Positions 55,248 to 63,926 of a DNA stretch of 64,000 nt are shown piece by piece. Each line of letters opens with the position of its first letter. Positions within the stretch are counted from its first letter, which is position 1. This DNA is from Oribacterium sinus (GTDB lineage: Bacteria; Bacillota; Clostridia; Lachnospirales; Lachnospiraceae), in assembly GCF_014202695.1 (NCBI RefSeq), contig NZ_JACHHH010000005.1:152469-216468 (forward strand), in the 5' to 3' direction. The notes under the pieces are model-generated. The model saw nothing but the letters and a program-made list of their open reading frames with translations. It searched no databases and was not told the origin of the DNA. The position numbers were made by a program, and so were the translations under genes.

Positions 55248-56294
55248 ATGAATACCGATATCCTGCAATTACAGTCCGATTATCTGGAGGCTTGTCACGA
55301 AAATATCTTAAAACGTTTGACGGAAGAATACAGAAAGCCCTATCCCGGCTATGGAAGCGACAACATTTGCGAAGCCGCCAAGGAAAAAATCCGAAAGGCC
55401 TGTCACTGTCCCGACGCTCAGGTGGAATTTCTGGCGGGCGGCACCCAGACCAATGCCACGGTGATTGACTCCTTCCTCCCTTCCTACCAAGGTATACTCT
55501 GTGCGGACAGCGGACATATTGCGGTGCACGAAGCCGGAGCCATTGAGCTGACTAGACACAAGGTGCTCCCCCTAAATGGAAAAGACGGAAAGCTCTCTCC
55601 GAAAGCGCTGGAAGCCTTTCTTTCCGACTTTGCCTTGGACGAAAATAAAGCCCACACCGTTCAGCCCGGCATGGTTTACCTTTCTCAGCCCACGGAATAC
55701 GGCAGTCTGTACAGCAAGGCGGAGCTTACTGCCATTTCCGAGCTTTGTAAAAAGCATCAACTGCTGCTTTTTGTAGACGGTGCCCGGCTGGCTTACGCCC
55801 TTGCCGCCCCGGAAAATGACATTAAGCTTCCGGATCTGGCTAGGCTCTGCGATGTCTTCTATATCGGAGGCACCAAATGCGGTGCCATGTTCGGAGAGGC
55901 GGTGGTGATTCCGGATTCCACCCGACTTCCCCATTTCTTCACCTCCATCAAACAGCATGGTGCCCTCATTGCCAAGGGCTGGCTTCTGGGCCTACAGTTT
56001 GATGAGCTCTTTAAGGATGAGCTCTACCTCCATATCGGCGAAAAGGCAAATGCCTACGCCCGGGAAATTAAGGCAGCCTTAAAGGATGCGGGGCTCCCCC
56101 TCTTCGGAGACTATCCCACCAATCAGGTCTTCTTTGTCATTTCCCATGAAAAAATGGAACAATTAAAAAAGCAGACCCAGTACGCCTACATGGAACGCTA
56201 CGATGAAAACTCCAGTGTAATTCGTTTTTGCACAAGCTGGTCCACAAAAGAAGAAGATGTGAAGAAGTGCTGTGAGATAATTAGGGGACTGTAA
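55248..56294 (+). CDS. ltaE: L-threonine aldolase (low specificity type)
   Basis: A 348-residue PLP enzyme that cleaves threonine to glycine and acetaldehyde. The PLP-binding Lys lies in GGTKCGAMFGEA and the substrate-binding region includes GGTQTNATV and DSGHIAVHEAGAIE. The VDGARLAYALA stretch holds the Asp that contacts the PLP nitrogen. AAAGGAGG precedes the start. No other amino-acid gene is nearby. Confidence 0.94.
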   Translation: MNTDILQLQSDYLEACHENILKRLTEEYRKPYPGYGSDNICEAAKEKIRKACHCPDAQVEFLAGGTQTNATVIDSFLPSYQGILCADSGHIAVHEAGAIELTRHKVLPLNGKDGKLSPKALEAFLSDFALDENKAHTVQPGMVYLSQPTEYGSLYSKAELTAISELCKKHQLLLFVDGARLAYALAAPENDIKLPDLARLCDVFYIGGTKCGAMFGEAVVIPDSTRLPHFFTSIKQHGALIAKGWLLGLQFDELFKDELYLHIGEKANAYAREIKAALKDAGLPLFGDYPTNQVFFVISHEKMEQLKKQTQYAYMERYDENSSVIRFCTSWSTKEEDVKKCCEIIRGL

Positions 56295-56338
56295 GCCCCC
56301 TTTTATTTACAACAAATATCACCGACGAAGTATTTATC

Positions 56339-56695
56339 TTATATTCCTAAAGCCTCTAACCATTCCTTTTCTTTAAATCCCACCAAAACCTTCTCTCCAT
56401 AAAGGAATATAGGTCTCTTTACCAGCATACCGTCTGTAGCCAGTAGTGCTTCCTGCTCTTCCTCGGACATATTGGGCAGCTTATCCTTTAATTCCATAGA
56501 CTTATACAACTGTCCGCTGGTGTTAAAGAAACGTTTTAAGGGAAGACCGGAACGCTCCTTCATCTCATGGATTTCCTTCACGCTTGGGTTTTGCTCCTTA
56601 ATCGGGCGCTTTTCAAAAGAGACATTGTGAGCCTTTAAAAAATCCTCCGCCTTTTTGCAGGTACTGCAACGGTCATAGCAAATAAATGTATTCAT
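56339..56695 (-). CDS. Spx/ArsC-family thioredoxin-fold protein
   Basis: A 118-residue protein with a CxxC motif (RCSTCKKA) at the N-terminal redox site and the conserved RP (KRPIFLYGEKVLVGF) near the C-terminus. These occur in both arsenate reductase-like YffB and Spx/MgsR regulators. The length is close to both. No ars genes are adjacent, so an arsenate role is unlikely; a redox regulatory role is possible. AAAGGA precedes the start. It is followed downstream by the convergent threonine aldolase end and is preceded 17 bp away by the DUF3791 gene. Confidence 0.85.
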   Translation of the reverse strand: MNTFICYDRCSTCKKAEDFLKAHNVSFEKRPIKEQNPSVKEIHEMKERSGLPLKRFFNTSGQLYKSMELKDKLPNMSEEEQEALLATDGMLVKRPIFLYGEKVLVGFKEKEWLEALGI

Positions 56696-56712
56696 GGGTT
56701 TTCCTTTCTGTT

Positions 56713-56928
56713 TTAGGCTTCTACTAAGCCACTTCTTTCTTTTAATAAGATATCTATATCTTCAAAGGCATTCTCCAAACGCTCCACATGATAGATTTCG
56801 TATAAATCATAAATCAGCTTGGTCAAGTCTGCCTCATCCCATAACTTTAGAATATCACTTGCTTTTTGCTTTTTGAAATCTGCATATCTTTCCAAAAGAT
56901 AAATAAAAAACTCTCCTTCTTTACTCAT
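56713..56928 (-). CDS. DUF3791-family small protein
   Basis: A 71-residue protein (MSKEGEFFIYLLERYADFKK) matching the DUF3791 pattern, which ends in YHVERLENAFEDIDILL. The ATG at 56928 lies one base after the upstream stop, with an AGAGGTG site inside the neighbour; a GTG at 56937 is an alternative. DUF3791 proteins have no known activity and commonly occur next to other small DUF proteins, a pattern that resembles toxin-antitoxin modules. It is 17 bp upstream of the Spx/ArsC gene. Confidence 0.85.
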   Translation of the reverse strand: MSKEGEFFIYLLERYADFKKQKASDILKLWDEADLTKLIYDLYEIYHVERLENAFEDIDILLKERSGLVEA

Positions 56929-56929
56929 T

Positions 56930-57175
56930 TTATTCACCTCTGATATATTGCGAGTTACGAGGATTTCCGGTAATCATTTCACTTTCCCACATTTCAAATA
57001 CAATTTGCGGACTAAAGGTATATACCTCTGTCAATGGATCCAGTAGCATCTGATAGGTTTCCGAGAACAAAAAGGAACGAATGGCTTTCATGTCCTCCAT
57101 CCCGTACTTCATTTTTATCAAAGAAATCACCTGACGATCAAAGAAATCCCTTTGTCTGGCACTGATCTCTGTCAC
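56930..57175 (-). CDS. Small protein of unknown function paired with DUF3791
   Basis: An 81-residue protein starting at a GTG at 57175 with GGGAG 9 nt upstream. Its sequence includes SETYQMLLDPLTEVYTFSPQ and ends EMITGNPRNSQYIRGE. No catalytic motif is seen. The tight arrangement (1-nt gap to the next start) indicates coupled translation with DUF3791. A partner of a toxin-antitoxin or other regulatory pair is plausible; either gene could be the antitoxin. Confidence 0.75.
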   Translation of the reverse strand: MTEISARQRDFFDRQVISLIKMKYGMEDMKAIRSFLFSETYQMLLDPLTEVYTFSPQIVFEMWESEMITGNPRNSQYIRGE

Positions 57176-57238
57176 AACTGCTCACTCCCTTCAAAACGTA
57201 AAACCCTCTTCCCTAGTTCTATGCATTTATTTATAGCA

Positions 57239-57268
57239 AAAAGGAAGGGGAATGAACATCCCCTTCCT
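57239..57268 (-). terminator. Intrinsic terminator of the ATP-grasp gene
   Basis: GGAAGGGG (complement of 57260-57267) pairs with CCCCTTCC (complement of 57243-57250), loop of about 9, followed by TTTTT on the minus strand. It lies about 75 bp after the stop at 57342. Confidence 0.8.
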
Positions 57269-57341
57269 TCACTTTATAAAGCTGCTTATATTCTCTTTAC
57301 AAAAACTTCCAATCCGTATTCTTTATTTCCGGAAAATCTTT

Positions 57342-58274
57342 TTACCCCTGCTCTTTTAAAAGCTTGCCCAGGTATTCAGCCAAATGCTCATGAGCGTAGA
57401 TATTGGCATTCTTCTCCGCAGTGGGATTATAGTTGGTGTTGGTATTTACGTCATAAACATAAATCTCTCCGCGTTCCGACTGTACCCACTCAATCGCCGC
57501 AACATCAATGCCGCTGTGCTGTAAAAATTTTGTGTAGGCCTGCTCTCTTTCCTTCTCCAAAGGTTCTGTGATTTGGAACTTTTCGGAGCTTTCCAGCTCT
57601 TCCTTCTTCTTTCCGATCTGGCAACCGTCTGCCGGGCAGAGCTGGAAGCCGTCGGAGGAGTCAATGGATACGGTGTATAAGAACTTCTGTCCGATAAACT
57701 CGGAACGGCGAATTCTGCCGTCTGCGGGCTTAATATACTCCTGCAAAAGGGTGATGCCGTCTACGGAAGGTTCAAAGGCCGGGCTGTTGACATAGGCCTC
57801 CAGCTCCCCTTCATTTTGGAAAAGCTGTACCCCCAAGCCCTTTCCTGCACGGTTATGCTTGGTAATCAGGGGGTAGATATTTAGCTGTCTTGCGCCTTCC
57901 AGAATCTGATCCTGTCCTAAAACCGCCACGGTTTTGGGGTGGGGAATGCCATTTTCCTCTAAGGCAAGATACTGCTTTACCTTACTGATTTCCAGATTAA
58001 TGGCTCCTAAACCGTTTACCACCTTACGGCCATGTCTTGTGAGCCAGGAAAGCACCTGCTCGGTGTATTCCGGCGCATAACGGTGTCCTCTGGTGTGAGA
58101 AGAGGCAGACATACGGTTGTAGAACACGCCCTCAGGAGGAGTCTCCTGTAAATTCAGGATTCCCTTAGATAAATCCCATAGTTCATAGGGAATCTTCTTT
58201 TCTTCCAGCCACTTTACCAAATGTTGGGTCCACTCCAGATTTTCATGGATTACATATACCTTTTTCTCTGCCAT
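57342..58274 (-). CDS. RimK-like ATP-grasp ligase
   Basis: A 310-residue ATP-grasp protein. The ATP-binding region is PLITKHNRAGKGLGVQLF and the Mg-binding end is YVYDVNTNTNYN, with Glu/Asn-rich residues as in glutamate ligases. RimK-type enzymes attach amino acids such as glutamate to proteins or small molecules. The acceptor is unknown. AAAGGAAA precedes the start. It lies 14 bp after a DAACS-type transporter gene on the same strand, so the two are almost certainly cotranscribed. Confidence 0.88.
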   Translation of the reverse strand: MAEKKVYVIHENLEWTQHLVKWLEEKKIPYELWDLSKGILNLQETPPEGVFYNRMSASSHTRGHRYAPEYTEQVLSWLTRHGRKVVNGLGAINLEISKVKQYLALEENGIPHPKTVAVLGQDQILEGARQLNIYPLITKHNRAGKGLGVQLFQNEGELEAYVNSPAFEPSVDGITLLQEYIKPADGRIRRSEFIGQKFLYTVSIDSSDGFQLCPADGCQIGKKKEELESSEKFQITEPLEKEREQAYTKFLQHSGIDVAAIEWVQSERGEIYVYDVNTNTNYNPTAEKNANIYAHEHLAEYLGKLLKEQG

Positions 58275-58288
58275 AATATTTCCTTTCC

Positions 58289-59560
58289 TTAGCCTGCATT
58301 GGCAACAAGTTCCTTGCCTGTCGCATTTTCCACCTTTGCTGTCTTTTCTACTTTTTCCGCATTCGCTTTTTTACTATCCAATACAGCCACTGCTAAAGCC
58401 TGCCCTACCACATTCAGAGCGGTTCTTCCTGCATTTGCAAAGAAGTCTACGGACAATATCAGGGCTACACCTTCCACAGGAAGTCCCAACTGGGGAGCTG
58501 CTGCCAGCAAAACTACAATGGCCCCGGAGGGGATTGTTGCCGCGGTCTTTCCGATTAAACTTAAAAGGAGAACCGTAAACAGTAAGGCCTGAGTCGTGAA
58601 AGTAATGCCGTAAGCATTTGCCAAAAAGACAGTCGCCAAGGCAAAATACACTGCTGCTCCCTCCAGATTAAAGGAGTAGCCGAGAGGTACCACGAAATCC
58701 GTTACCGCCTCGTCATAGCCTTCCTTCTTCAAACGCTTCAAAAGTGGGGGTAGAACCACGCTGGAGCCGCCGGACACAAAGGCCAGTGTCACCAAATCTC
58801 CGATACTCTTGAAAAGCTTTACATAATTCACCTTATATAGAATAGCAATAACAGGGAAGATTACAAGTGCCAAAACGCCGTAGCCAAGGTACATTCCCAC
58901 AACAAACTGTCCAAGTCCCACCAGCTTGTCCACTCCGGTTGTTGCTACGTCCTTGGCAATAAAGCCGAAGACGCCCACAGGAGAGAGTAAAATCACTGCG
59001 TCTAAAATCTTGTAAATGGCGGCAATCCAAATCTTTGTGCCGGAAAGGAAGGCTTCCTTCTTCTCCTGCTCCAGCTGACCTACGCCATAGCCTAAGAAAA
59101 TGGCAAAAATCAGAATCGGAAGTAATGCGCCGTCGGTAAGTGCCTTGAAAAGATTGGAAGGAATGAAGTTCAAGAAAAACTCATCAATCTTTACCCCGGT
59201 GGCGATTCCTTCCAAGCTTGCACCTTCCTGTCCGATATTTACTCCCTGACCAAAGCCTAAGTAATAGGAAGCAAAGACAAAAAGGGCGGTAATTCCTGTA
59301 GTTACGGCAAAGAAATACAGGAAGGTCTTTCCCAGGAGCTTCTGAAAATGATTCTTTCCCAACACCTCTGCCACAGCCACCACCACAAGGGGAAGCACCA
59401 AAGGAATAATCAGCATACTGATGAGCCGGATAAAGGCCTGTCCCAGAAACTGGTAAAAGCTTGCGAATTGGGGAAGGAAATATCCTGCTGCCCCTCCTAA
59501 AAACAATGCTATCAATAATTGTAACCCCAAGGCTATTTTTTTCTTCTTTACGTTATCCAT
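58289..59560 (-). CDS. DAACS-family carboxylate/amino acid transporter with altered site
   Basis: A 423-residue transporter with eight helices and two re-entrant hairpins. The HP1 motif is SGGSSVVLPPL. In segment 8 the sequence is SVDFFANAGRTALNVVGQA; compared with GltPh, the first Asp, the Arg-Thr and the Asn are kept, the amino-group-binding Asp is Asn, and the Na-site Asp is Gln. This suggests a dicarboxylate or other substrate rather than a standard amino acid. The ATG at 59560 has an AAGGAG site. It is the first gene of the pair with the ATP-grasp ligase. Confidence 0.9.
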   Translation of the reverse strand: MDNVKKKKIALGLQLLIALFLGGAAGYFLPQFASFYQFLGQAFIRLISMLIIPLVLPLVVVAVAEVLGKNHFQKLLGKTFLYFFAVTTGITALFVFASYYLGFGQGVNIGQEGASLEGIATGVKIDEFFLNFIPSNLFKALTDGALLPILIFAIFLGYGVGQLEQEKKEAFLSGTKIWIAAIYKILDAVILLSPVGVFGFIAKDVATTGVDKLVGLGQFVVGMYLGYGVLALVIFPVIAILYKVNYVKLFKSIGDLVTLAFVSGGSSVVLPPLLKRLKKEGYDEAVTDFVVPLGYSFNLEGAAVYFALATVFLANAYGITFTTQALLFTVLLLSLIGKTAATIPSGAIVVLLAAAPQLGLPVEGVALILSVDFFANAGRTALNVVGQALAVAVLDSKKANAEKVEKTAKVENATGKELVANAG

Positions 59561-59923
59561 AATTCTCTTCTCCTTCTTCTCCCATACATTCCGCTTACTA
59601 CTTTCGGATTTACTACTTCTTCCTTTTTCTATACGCATTTCATCCTGTTGTAACTTACATTTCCTATAAACCTACTAATCAACTAGGACTTCTGTACTAT
59701 AGCATAAGGAGCCTTCCTATGCTAATTCTTATTTCAAATGTTTAGTTATAAATTTCATCTATATCAGGCTTTTCAATTTTTTACAATTTCTGCAAAAAAT
59801 TTGCATCCAATGTGCCATTTTCGTTAATTTTTGCTATAATCTAGGTAGTTATGCCAAACACATTATTCTTTGGAGCAAGGAAGCAGGAAGCTCCCTTCTC
59901 CCTCTATAGAAAGGAGAAACAAC
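59561..59923. other. Divergent promoter region between DAACS and M24 genes
   Basis: The 363-bp gap is AT-rich. For the plus strand a good extended -10 box (TGCTATAAT at 59832-59840) precedes the M24 gene. No HIR repeat or coding region was found. Confidence 0.6.
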
Positions 59924-61030
59924 ATGGATCAGGGCAAGTTAGAGCGGATTTTAAAGAAGATGGAGGAGCGGAATCTTTCTCAGATGATTATTACCGACCC
60001 ACCCGCCATTTTCTATTTAACCGGAAAGTGGATTCATCCCGGCGAAAGAATGTTGGCATTGTATATCAACACAAAGGGTGACAAGCATCTGTTCGTAAAC
60101 CGTATGCTTCCCCAGGAGAGAGACTTAGGTGTTGAAATCACTTATTTTGACGATACGGAAGATCCTGTAGCAATTCTTTCCGAGTTCATCGAAAAGGATA
60201 AGCCTATGGGTATCGACAAGACCTGGCCGGCACGTTTCCTCCTTCGCTTACAGGAATTGAAGGCAGGCTCCTCCTTCGTCAACGGTTCCGTAATCGTGGA
60301 CAAGGTACGTCAGATTAAGGACAAGCATGAGCAAGAACTGATGATTCAGTCCTCTTTAGTAAATGATAAGGTTATGGAAGAGTTGGTGCCTTATGTGGTA
60401 AAGGGCTTAACAGAGAAGGAATTAAATGCCGTAACCAGAGATTTGTATAAGAAGCATGGCTGTTCCGGCGTTTCCTTTGATCCCATTACCGCTTACGGAC
60501 ACGGTGCCGCAGATCCTCACCACGTTACCGACGACACTAAGGGAAAGAAGGGAGATTGCGTTATCCTGGATATCGGCGGTGTCTTAAATGACTATATCTC
60601 CGACATGACCAGAACCGTCTTCATTGGAGAAGTCAGTGAAAGACATAAGGAGATTTATCAGATTGTTCGAGATGCGAACCTTCGCGGAATCGCTATGGCA
60701 AAGCCCGGCAACAGAATGTGCGATGTGGATTTGGCTTGCCGAAACTATATCGAGGAGAAGGGCTATGGTAAATACTTCACTCATAGAACCGGACATTCCG
60801 CAGGTATCGAGGATCACGAGGTGGGAGACGTTTCCTCCGTTAATGAAGAGATTATCGAGGTTGGACAGTGCTTCTCTGTAGAGCCCGGTATCTATATTCC
60901 TGAGGAAAATATCGGCGTACGTGTAGAAGACCTGGTAATCATCACCGAGGACGGATGCCACGTATTGAACCACTACACCAAGGATCTTCTGATTGTAAAA
61001 GAAGACGGAAGTATCGTTAAGGGAGAATAA
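59924..61030 (+). CDS. M24-family metallopeptidase (Xaa-Pro aminopeptidase-like)
   Basis: A 368-residue protein with the creatinase-like N-domain (about residues 1-125) and the pita-bread domain. Metal ligands are LDIGG (Asp), SDMTR (Asp), GHSAGIEDHE (His), VEPGIY (Glu) and RVEDL (Glu). The product should remove X from X-Pro peptides. I chose the ATG at 59924 with an AAGGAG site 7 nt upstream. An extended -10 promoter lies just upstream and a strong terminator follows. Confidence 0.93.
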   Translation: MDQGKLERILKKMEERNLSQMIITDPPAIFYLTGKWIHPGERMLALYINTKGDKHLFVNRMLPQERDLGVEITYFDDTEDPVAILSEFIEKDKPMGIDKTWPARFLLRLQELKAGSSFVNGSVIVDKVRQIKDKHEQELMIQSSLVNDKVMEELVPYVVKGLTEKELNAVTRDLYKKHGCSGVSFDPITAYGHGAADPHHVTDDTKGKKGDCVILDIGGVLNDYISDMTRTVFIGEVSERHKEIYQIVRDANLRGIAMAKPGNRMCDVDLACRNYIEEKGYGKYFTHRTGHSAGIEDHEVGDVSSVNEEIIEVGQCFSVEPGIYIPEENIGVRVEDLVIITEDGCHVLNHYTKDLLIVKEDGSIVKGE

Positions 61031-61078
61031 AAGAGCTTTTCTCTTATCTAATTCGATGTTTTCTCATTAGAAGATTTG

Positions 61079-61120
61079 TAAAATCCCCCAAAGGATTGTC
61101 ATTCTCCCTTGGGGGATTTT
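61079..61120 (+). terminator. Intrinsic terminator of the M24 gene
   Basis: AATCCCCCAA (61081-61090) pairs with TTGGGGGATT (61108-61117), followed by TTTTT. It lies 50 bp after the stop. Confidence 0.9.
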
Positions 61121-61164
61121 TAGTATTAAGCGACTTCCGCTTCATAACATTTCCCGTTAAATAA

Positions 61165-61193
61165 TTAACATCTCTTGAAAAATATGGTATGAT
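61165..61193 (+). promoter_or_regulatory. Sigma-A promoter of the alpha/beta hydrolase
   Basis: TTAACA (61165-61170) and TATGAT (61188-61193), 17-bp spacing, about 57 bp before the start. Confidence 0.65.
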
Positions 61194-61249
61194 AAAAGAA
61201 ATATAATTTAAGAAAACCAGCGGCTCAGCCGGTAGAAACGGAGGACATT

Positions 61250-62137
61250 ATGGCACAGATTCAAGAAGGGCGCATGCCTTATTTAGGCTATGAAACGTAT
61301 TATCGTATTGTTGGAGAGAATAAGGGCAATAAAAAGCCTCTTCTTCTGCTCCATGGGGGACCCGGTTCCACCCATAACTATTTCGAGGTTTTGGATGACC
61401 TTGCTGATAAGGACGGACGTCAGTTGATTATGTATGACCAGCTGGGCTGTGGAAACTCCTACCTGGACGGACATCCGGAGCTTTGGACCAAGGAGACCTG
61501 GCTAAACGAATTAATCGCCCTGAGAAAGCATTTAGGATTGGATGAAGTCCATATCTTAGGACAGTCCTGGGGCGGTATGCTGGCGATCATTTATGAATGT
61601 GAATGTAAGCCCGAGGGAGTTGCCAGCTATATTCTTTCCAGTACCCTTCCCTACAATGCCATCTGGGAAAGTGAACAGAAAAGAAGAGTAGGCTATCTTC
61701 CCGAGGAGATGCAGGAGGCTATCGCCAAGGCGGAGAAGACCGGAAACTACAGTGATCCGGACTATGATGTTGCCATTACGGAGTTTATGACCAGATATTG
61801 TGCCGGTCCCTTTGGCCCGGATGCAGCAGAGTGCCTGACAAGAAAGAAAAAAGCAGGAACCGAAGCTTATGTTGCAGGCTGGGGTCCAAATGAATTTACT
61901 CCCACCGGTTCTCTCCGGGATTATAATTACATGGATCAGTTGAAGGATTTTTCCAAGCCAACTCTAATCTGTAACGGTGCTGAAGACCTTTGCTCTCCCT
62001 ATATCGCAAAATTAATGTTTGATGCTATCCCCAATGCCAAGTGGGAGCTTTTCCGTTATTCTCGGCACATGTGCTTTGTAGATGAAGAGGAGCTTTACAA
62101 GAAGGTATTGATGGAGTGGCTGAATCAGAATGACTAG
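61250..62137 (+). CDS. Proline iminopeptidase-like alpha/beta hydrolase
   Basis: A 295-residue hydrolase. The oxyanion loop is LLLLHGGPGSTHNY, the nucleophile elbow GQSWGG, and the acid/base residues lie in GAEDLCSP and SRHMCFVDE. This resembles tripeptide or prolyl aminopeptidases of the S33 family, which release N-terminal Pro or other residues. It may act with the M24 peptidase upstream in peptide use. It has an ACGGAGG site. A convergent transporter gene follows the terminator. Confidence 0.9.
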   Translation: MAQIQEGRMPYLGYETYYRIVGENKGNKKPLLLLHGGPGSTHNYFEVLDDLADKDGRQLIMYDQLGCGNSYLDGHPELWTKETWLNELIALRKHLGLDEVHILGQSWGGMLAIIYECECKPEGVASYILSSTLPYNAIWESEQKRRVGYLPEEMQEAIAKAEKTGNYSDPDYDVAITEFMTRYCAGPFGPDAAECLTRKKKAGTEAYVAGWGPNEFTPTGSLRDYNYMDQLKDFSKPTLICNGAEDLCSPYIAKLMFDAIPNAKWELFRYSRHMCFVDEEELYKKVLMEWLNQND

Positions 62138-62144
62138 AGCTTGA

Positions 62145-62190
62145 AAGAAGGGTCAATACAAAATCAAAAAAATTTTCTAAGCAATATAGG
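62145..62190 (+). repeat. HIR relic
   Basis: Only the left arm (AAAATCAAAAAAATT, TTTCTAAGCAATATAGG) remains. The core and the right arm have been lost. The next bases are the terminator hairpin at 62197. Confidence 0.75.
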
Positions 62191-62196
62191 AAGGAA

Positions 62197-62221
62197 AGGG
62201 GAGGGCTCAAAGCCCTCCCCT
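62197..62221. terminator. Bidirectional terminator between convergent genes
   Basis: A perfect 11-bp stem AGGGGAGGGCT (62197-62207) with AGCCCTCCCCT (62211-62221), loop of 3. It sits between the alpha/beta hydrolase and the transporter, in place of a lost HIR core. Confidence 0.85.
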
Positions 62222-62247
62222 TCTTAAATGCTTTATCTTATATCTTC

Positions 62248-63615
62248 TTATGCCGTTTCTTCTACCTGATCATTGGTAATCAAGCTGTTCAGCTTTCGGT
62301 CCATAATCCAAAGAACTGCTGCAAGGATAATCAAAAGCGCTGCAATACCGAAGTTTGCCGCTGCAAATGGCATCTTGGAAATAATGTTATACAAGGTTCC
62401 GTAGGAAAGTCCTGCAATAAAGATAGCGAAGGTCCATACCGCCATCATTGCGGAAAGGAGCTTTCCGGGAGCAAACTTGGAAATAAAGGAATTTCCTAAT
62501 GGAGAGAAGGTCATCTCACCAAGAGACATACAGAAACCGAATACTACAACCCAAAGCAAGCTTGCAGGTCTTCCTGCTCTGGTAATCTCTGCCATTGCAG
62601 CCACCAGGAAAGCAAGTCCTAAAATTCCCATACCTAATGCAGTATGCTTAAAGATACTGAGTCCGCCGCCGGCACGCTTTGCATCTCTAGCCCAAAGGAG
62701 TCCTAAAGCAGGTCCTAACAGAATACAAAGAAGTCCATTCTCAGAGTCAAAGAAGGATGTGGGAATCGTGAATCCGAAAAGCTTCCAGTTCATGTTGATA
62801 AATTCCTTAGCATCATTCATTGCTCCCCAGTGATCATAAACCGGAAGATATGCCAAATACCAGAAAATCCAGAAGATGGAGGAGAAGAGGGAAACGGCGA
62901 TAATTGCCAGTACTCTTTGCTTCTCGATCTTTGTAAGAGGTCTGCTTGGCTCAGCTGTCTTAATGGTCTCCTTGGATGCTGCTGCTTCTGCACTATCCTT
63001 AAAAGGCTTAGCTCCTGCTTCTCCCAAGGGTCCCCAACCTAAGAAGAACATTACAGCATTCACCAACATAACGATGGAGCAAACCAGGAAACAGATTCTG
63101 TAGCCTCTTGCTCCTGCAATCAGTCCCACGCTGGTGGTTCCAATGAAAGAACCTAAGTTTACCATGGAATACTGAGTGGAGAAGGCCATATCCAAATCCT
63201 TAGGATCGGAGAATAACTTTCCGGTGATGGAGTTGGTCTGGGGCTTAAAGAGTCCTGTTCCGATAGAAGCCAGAGCAATCATGATAGCAACATCGGTAAG
63301 ACTGGATGATCTAAAGCCGAAGAAATATCCTAAGCTGATCAAAGCCATGCCGATAGGAACCAGATACTTAGCACCCACAAAATGATCGGATATGTAAGAA
63401 CCGAACAAAGGCGCTAAATAGGTAAATGCTACGAAGAAAGATTGATAAGTAGCACCATTTTCCTTCGCTACTCCTAAACCACCGTCGACTACACTGGCGA
63501 TTAAAAACTGTACGATGAGCCACTTTACGGAGTAAAAGCTAAAGCGCTCCAGGGTGAAGGCAAAGTTACAAATCCAGAACCCTAGCCCTCCCTTTCTTTT
63601 TACTGTGCTGTCCAT
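62248..63615 (-). CDS. POT/PTR2-like peptide transporter with altered ExxER motif
   Basis: A 455-residue MFS transporter of the POT type. The N-terminal region is NFAFTLERFSFYSVKW. The second Glu and Arg of the ExxERFxYY motif are kept, but the first Glu is Phe. GTGLFKPQTNSITGKLF matches the second POT signature with Lys. The loss of one proton-coupling Glu makes the energetics or substrate uncertain. A TAAGGAG site precedes the ATG at 63615. It may import peptides for the M24 and hydrolase enzymes. Confidence 0.85.
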   Translation of the reverse strand: MDSTVKRKGGLGFWICNFAFTLERFSFYSVKWLIVQFLIASVVDGGLGVAKENGATYQSFFVAFTYLAPLFGSYISDHFVGAKYLVPIGMALISLGYFFGFRSSSLTDVAIMIALASIGTGLFKPQTNSITGKLFSDPKDLDMAFSTQYSMVNLGSFIGTTSVGLIAGARGYRICFLVCSIVMLVNAVMFFLGWGPLGEAGAKPFKDSAEAAASKETIKTAEPSRPLTKIEKQRVLAIIAVSLFSSIFWIFWYLAYLPVYDHWGAMNDAKEFINMNWKLFGFTIPTSFFDSENGLLCILLGPALGLLWARDAKRAGGGLSIFKHTALGMGILGLAFLVAAMAEITRAGRPASLLWVVVFGFCMSLGEMTFSPLGNSFISKFAPGKLLSAMMAVWTFAIFIAGLSYGTLYNIISKMPFAAANFGIAALLIILAAVLWIMDRKLNSLITNDQVEETA

Positions 63616-63895
63616 AAACACTCCTCTCCTTAAGGTTAAACCCTTATCCTCGCCTTTTCCCCTTATGCTACTCTTTCTTTGGGGAAAGAAAGAATTTTTA
63701 GGGGAAAATGTAGGCAAGCAAAAATAAATTCTTAAGAGGAATTATAGCACTTGTACGCTTTTTCTTCAATATTCTATAAATATTTATACATTTTTCAAAA
63801 ATGAAAAACTAAATTCTACTCATTGACCTCTCGGTAGATTTTACTTCTGCACAGTTGATATTTTCTCTTTCACACCATTCATGGTATGTTTAGAC

Positions 63896-63920
63896 CTCCT
63901 TCTGGCAGCAATGGAAGGAG
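63896..63920 (+). promoter_or_regulatory. Hairpin sequestering the transposase ribosome site
   Basis: CTCCTTC (63896-63902) pairs with GAAGGAG (63914-63920), which contains the Shine-Dalgarno sequence just before the transposase start at 63927. Readthrough RNA would be poorly translated. Confidence 0.5.
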
Positions 63921-63926
63921 TTTATT

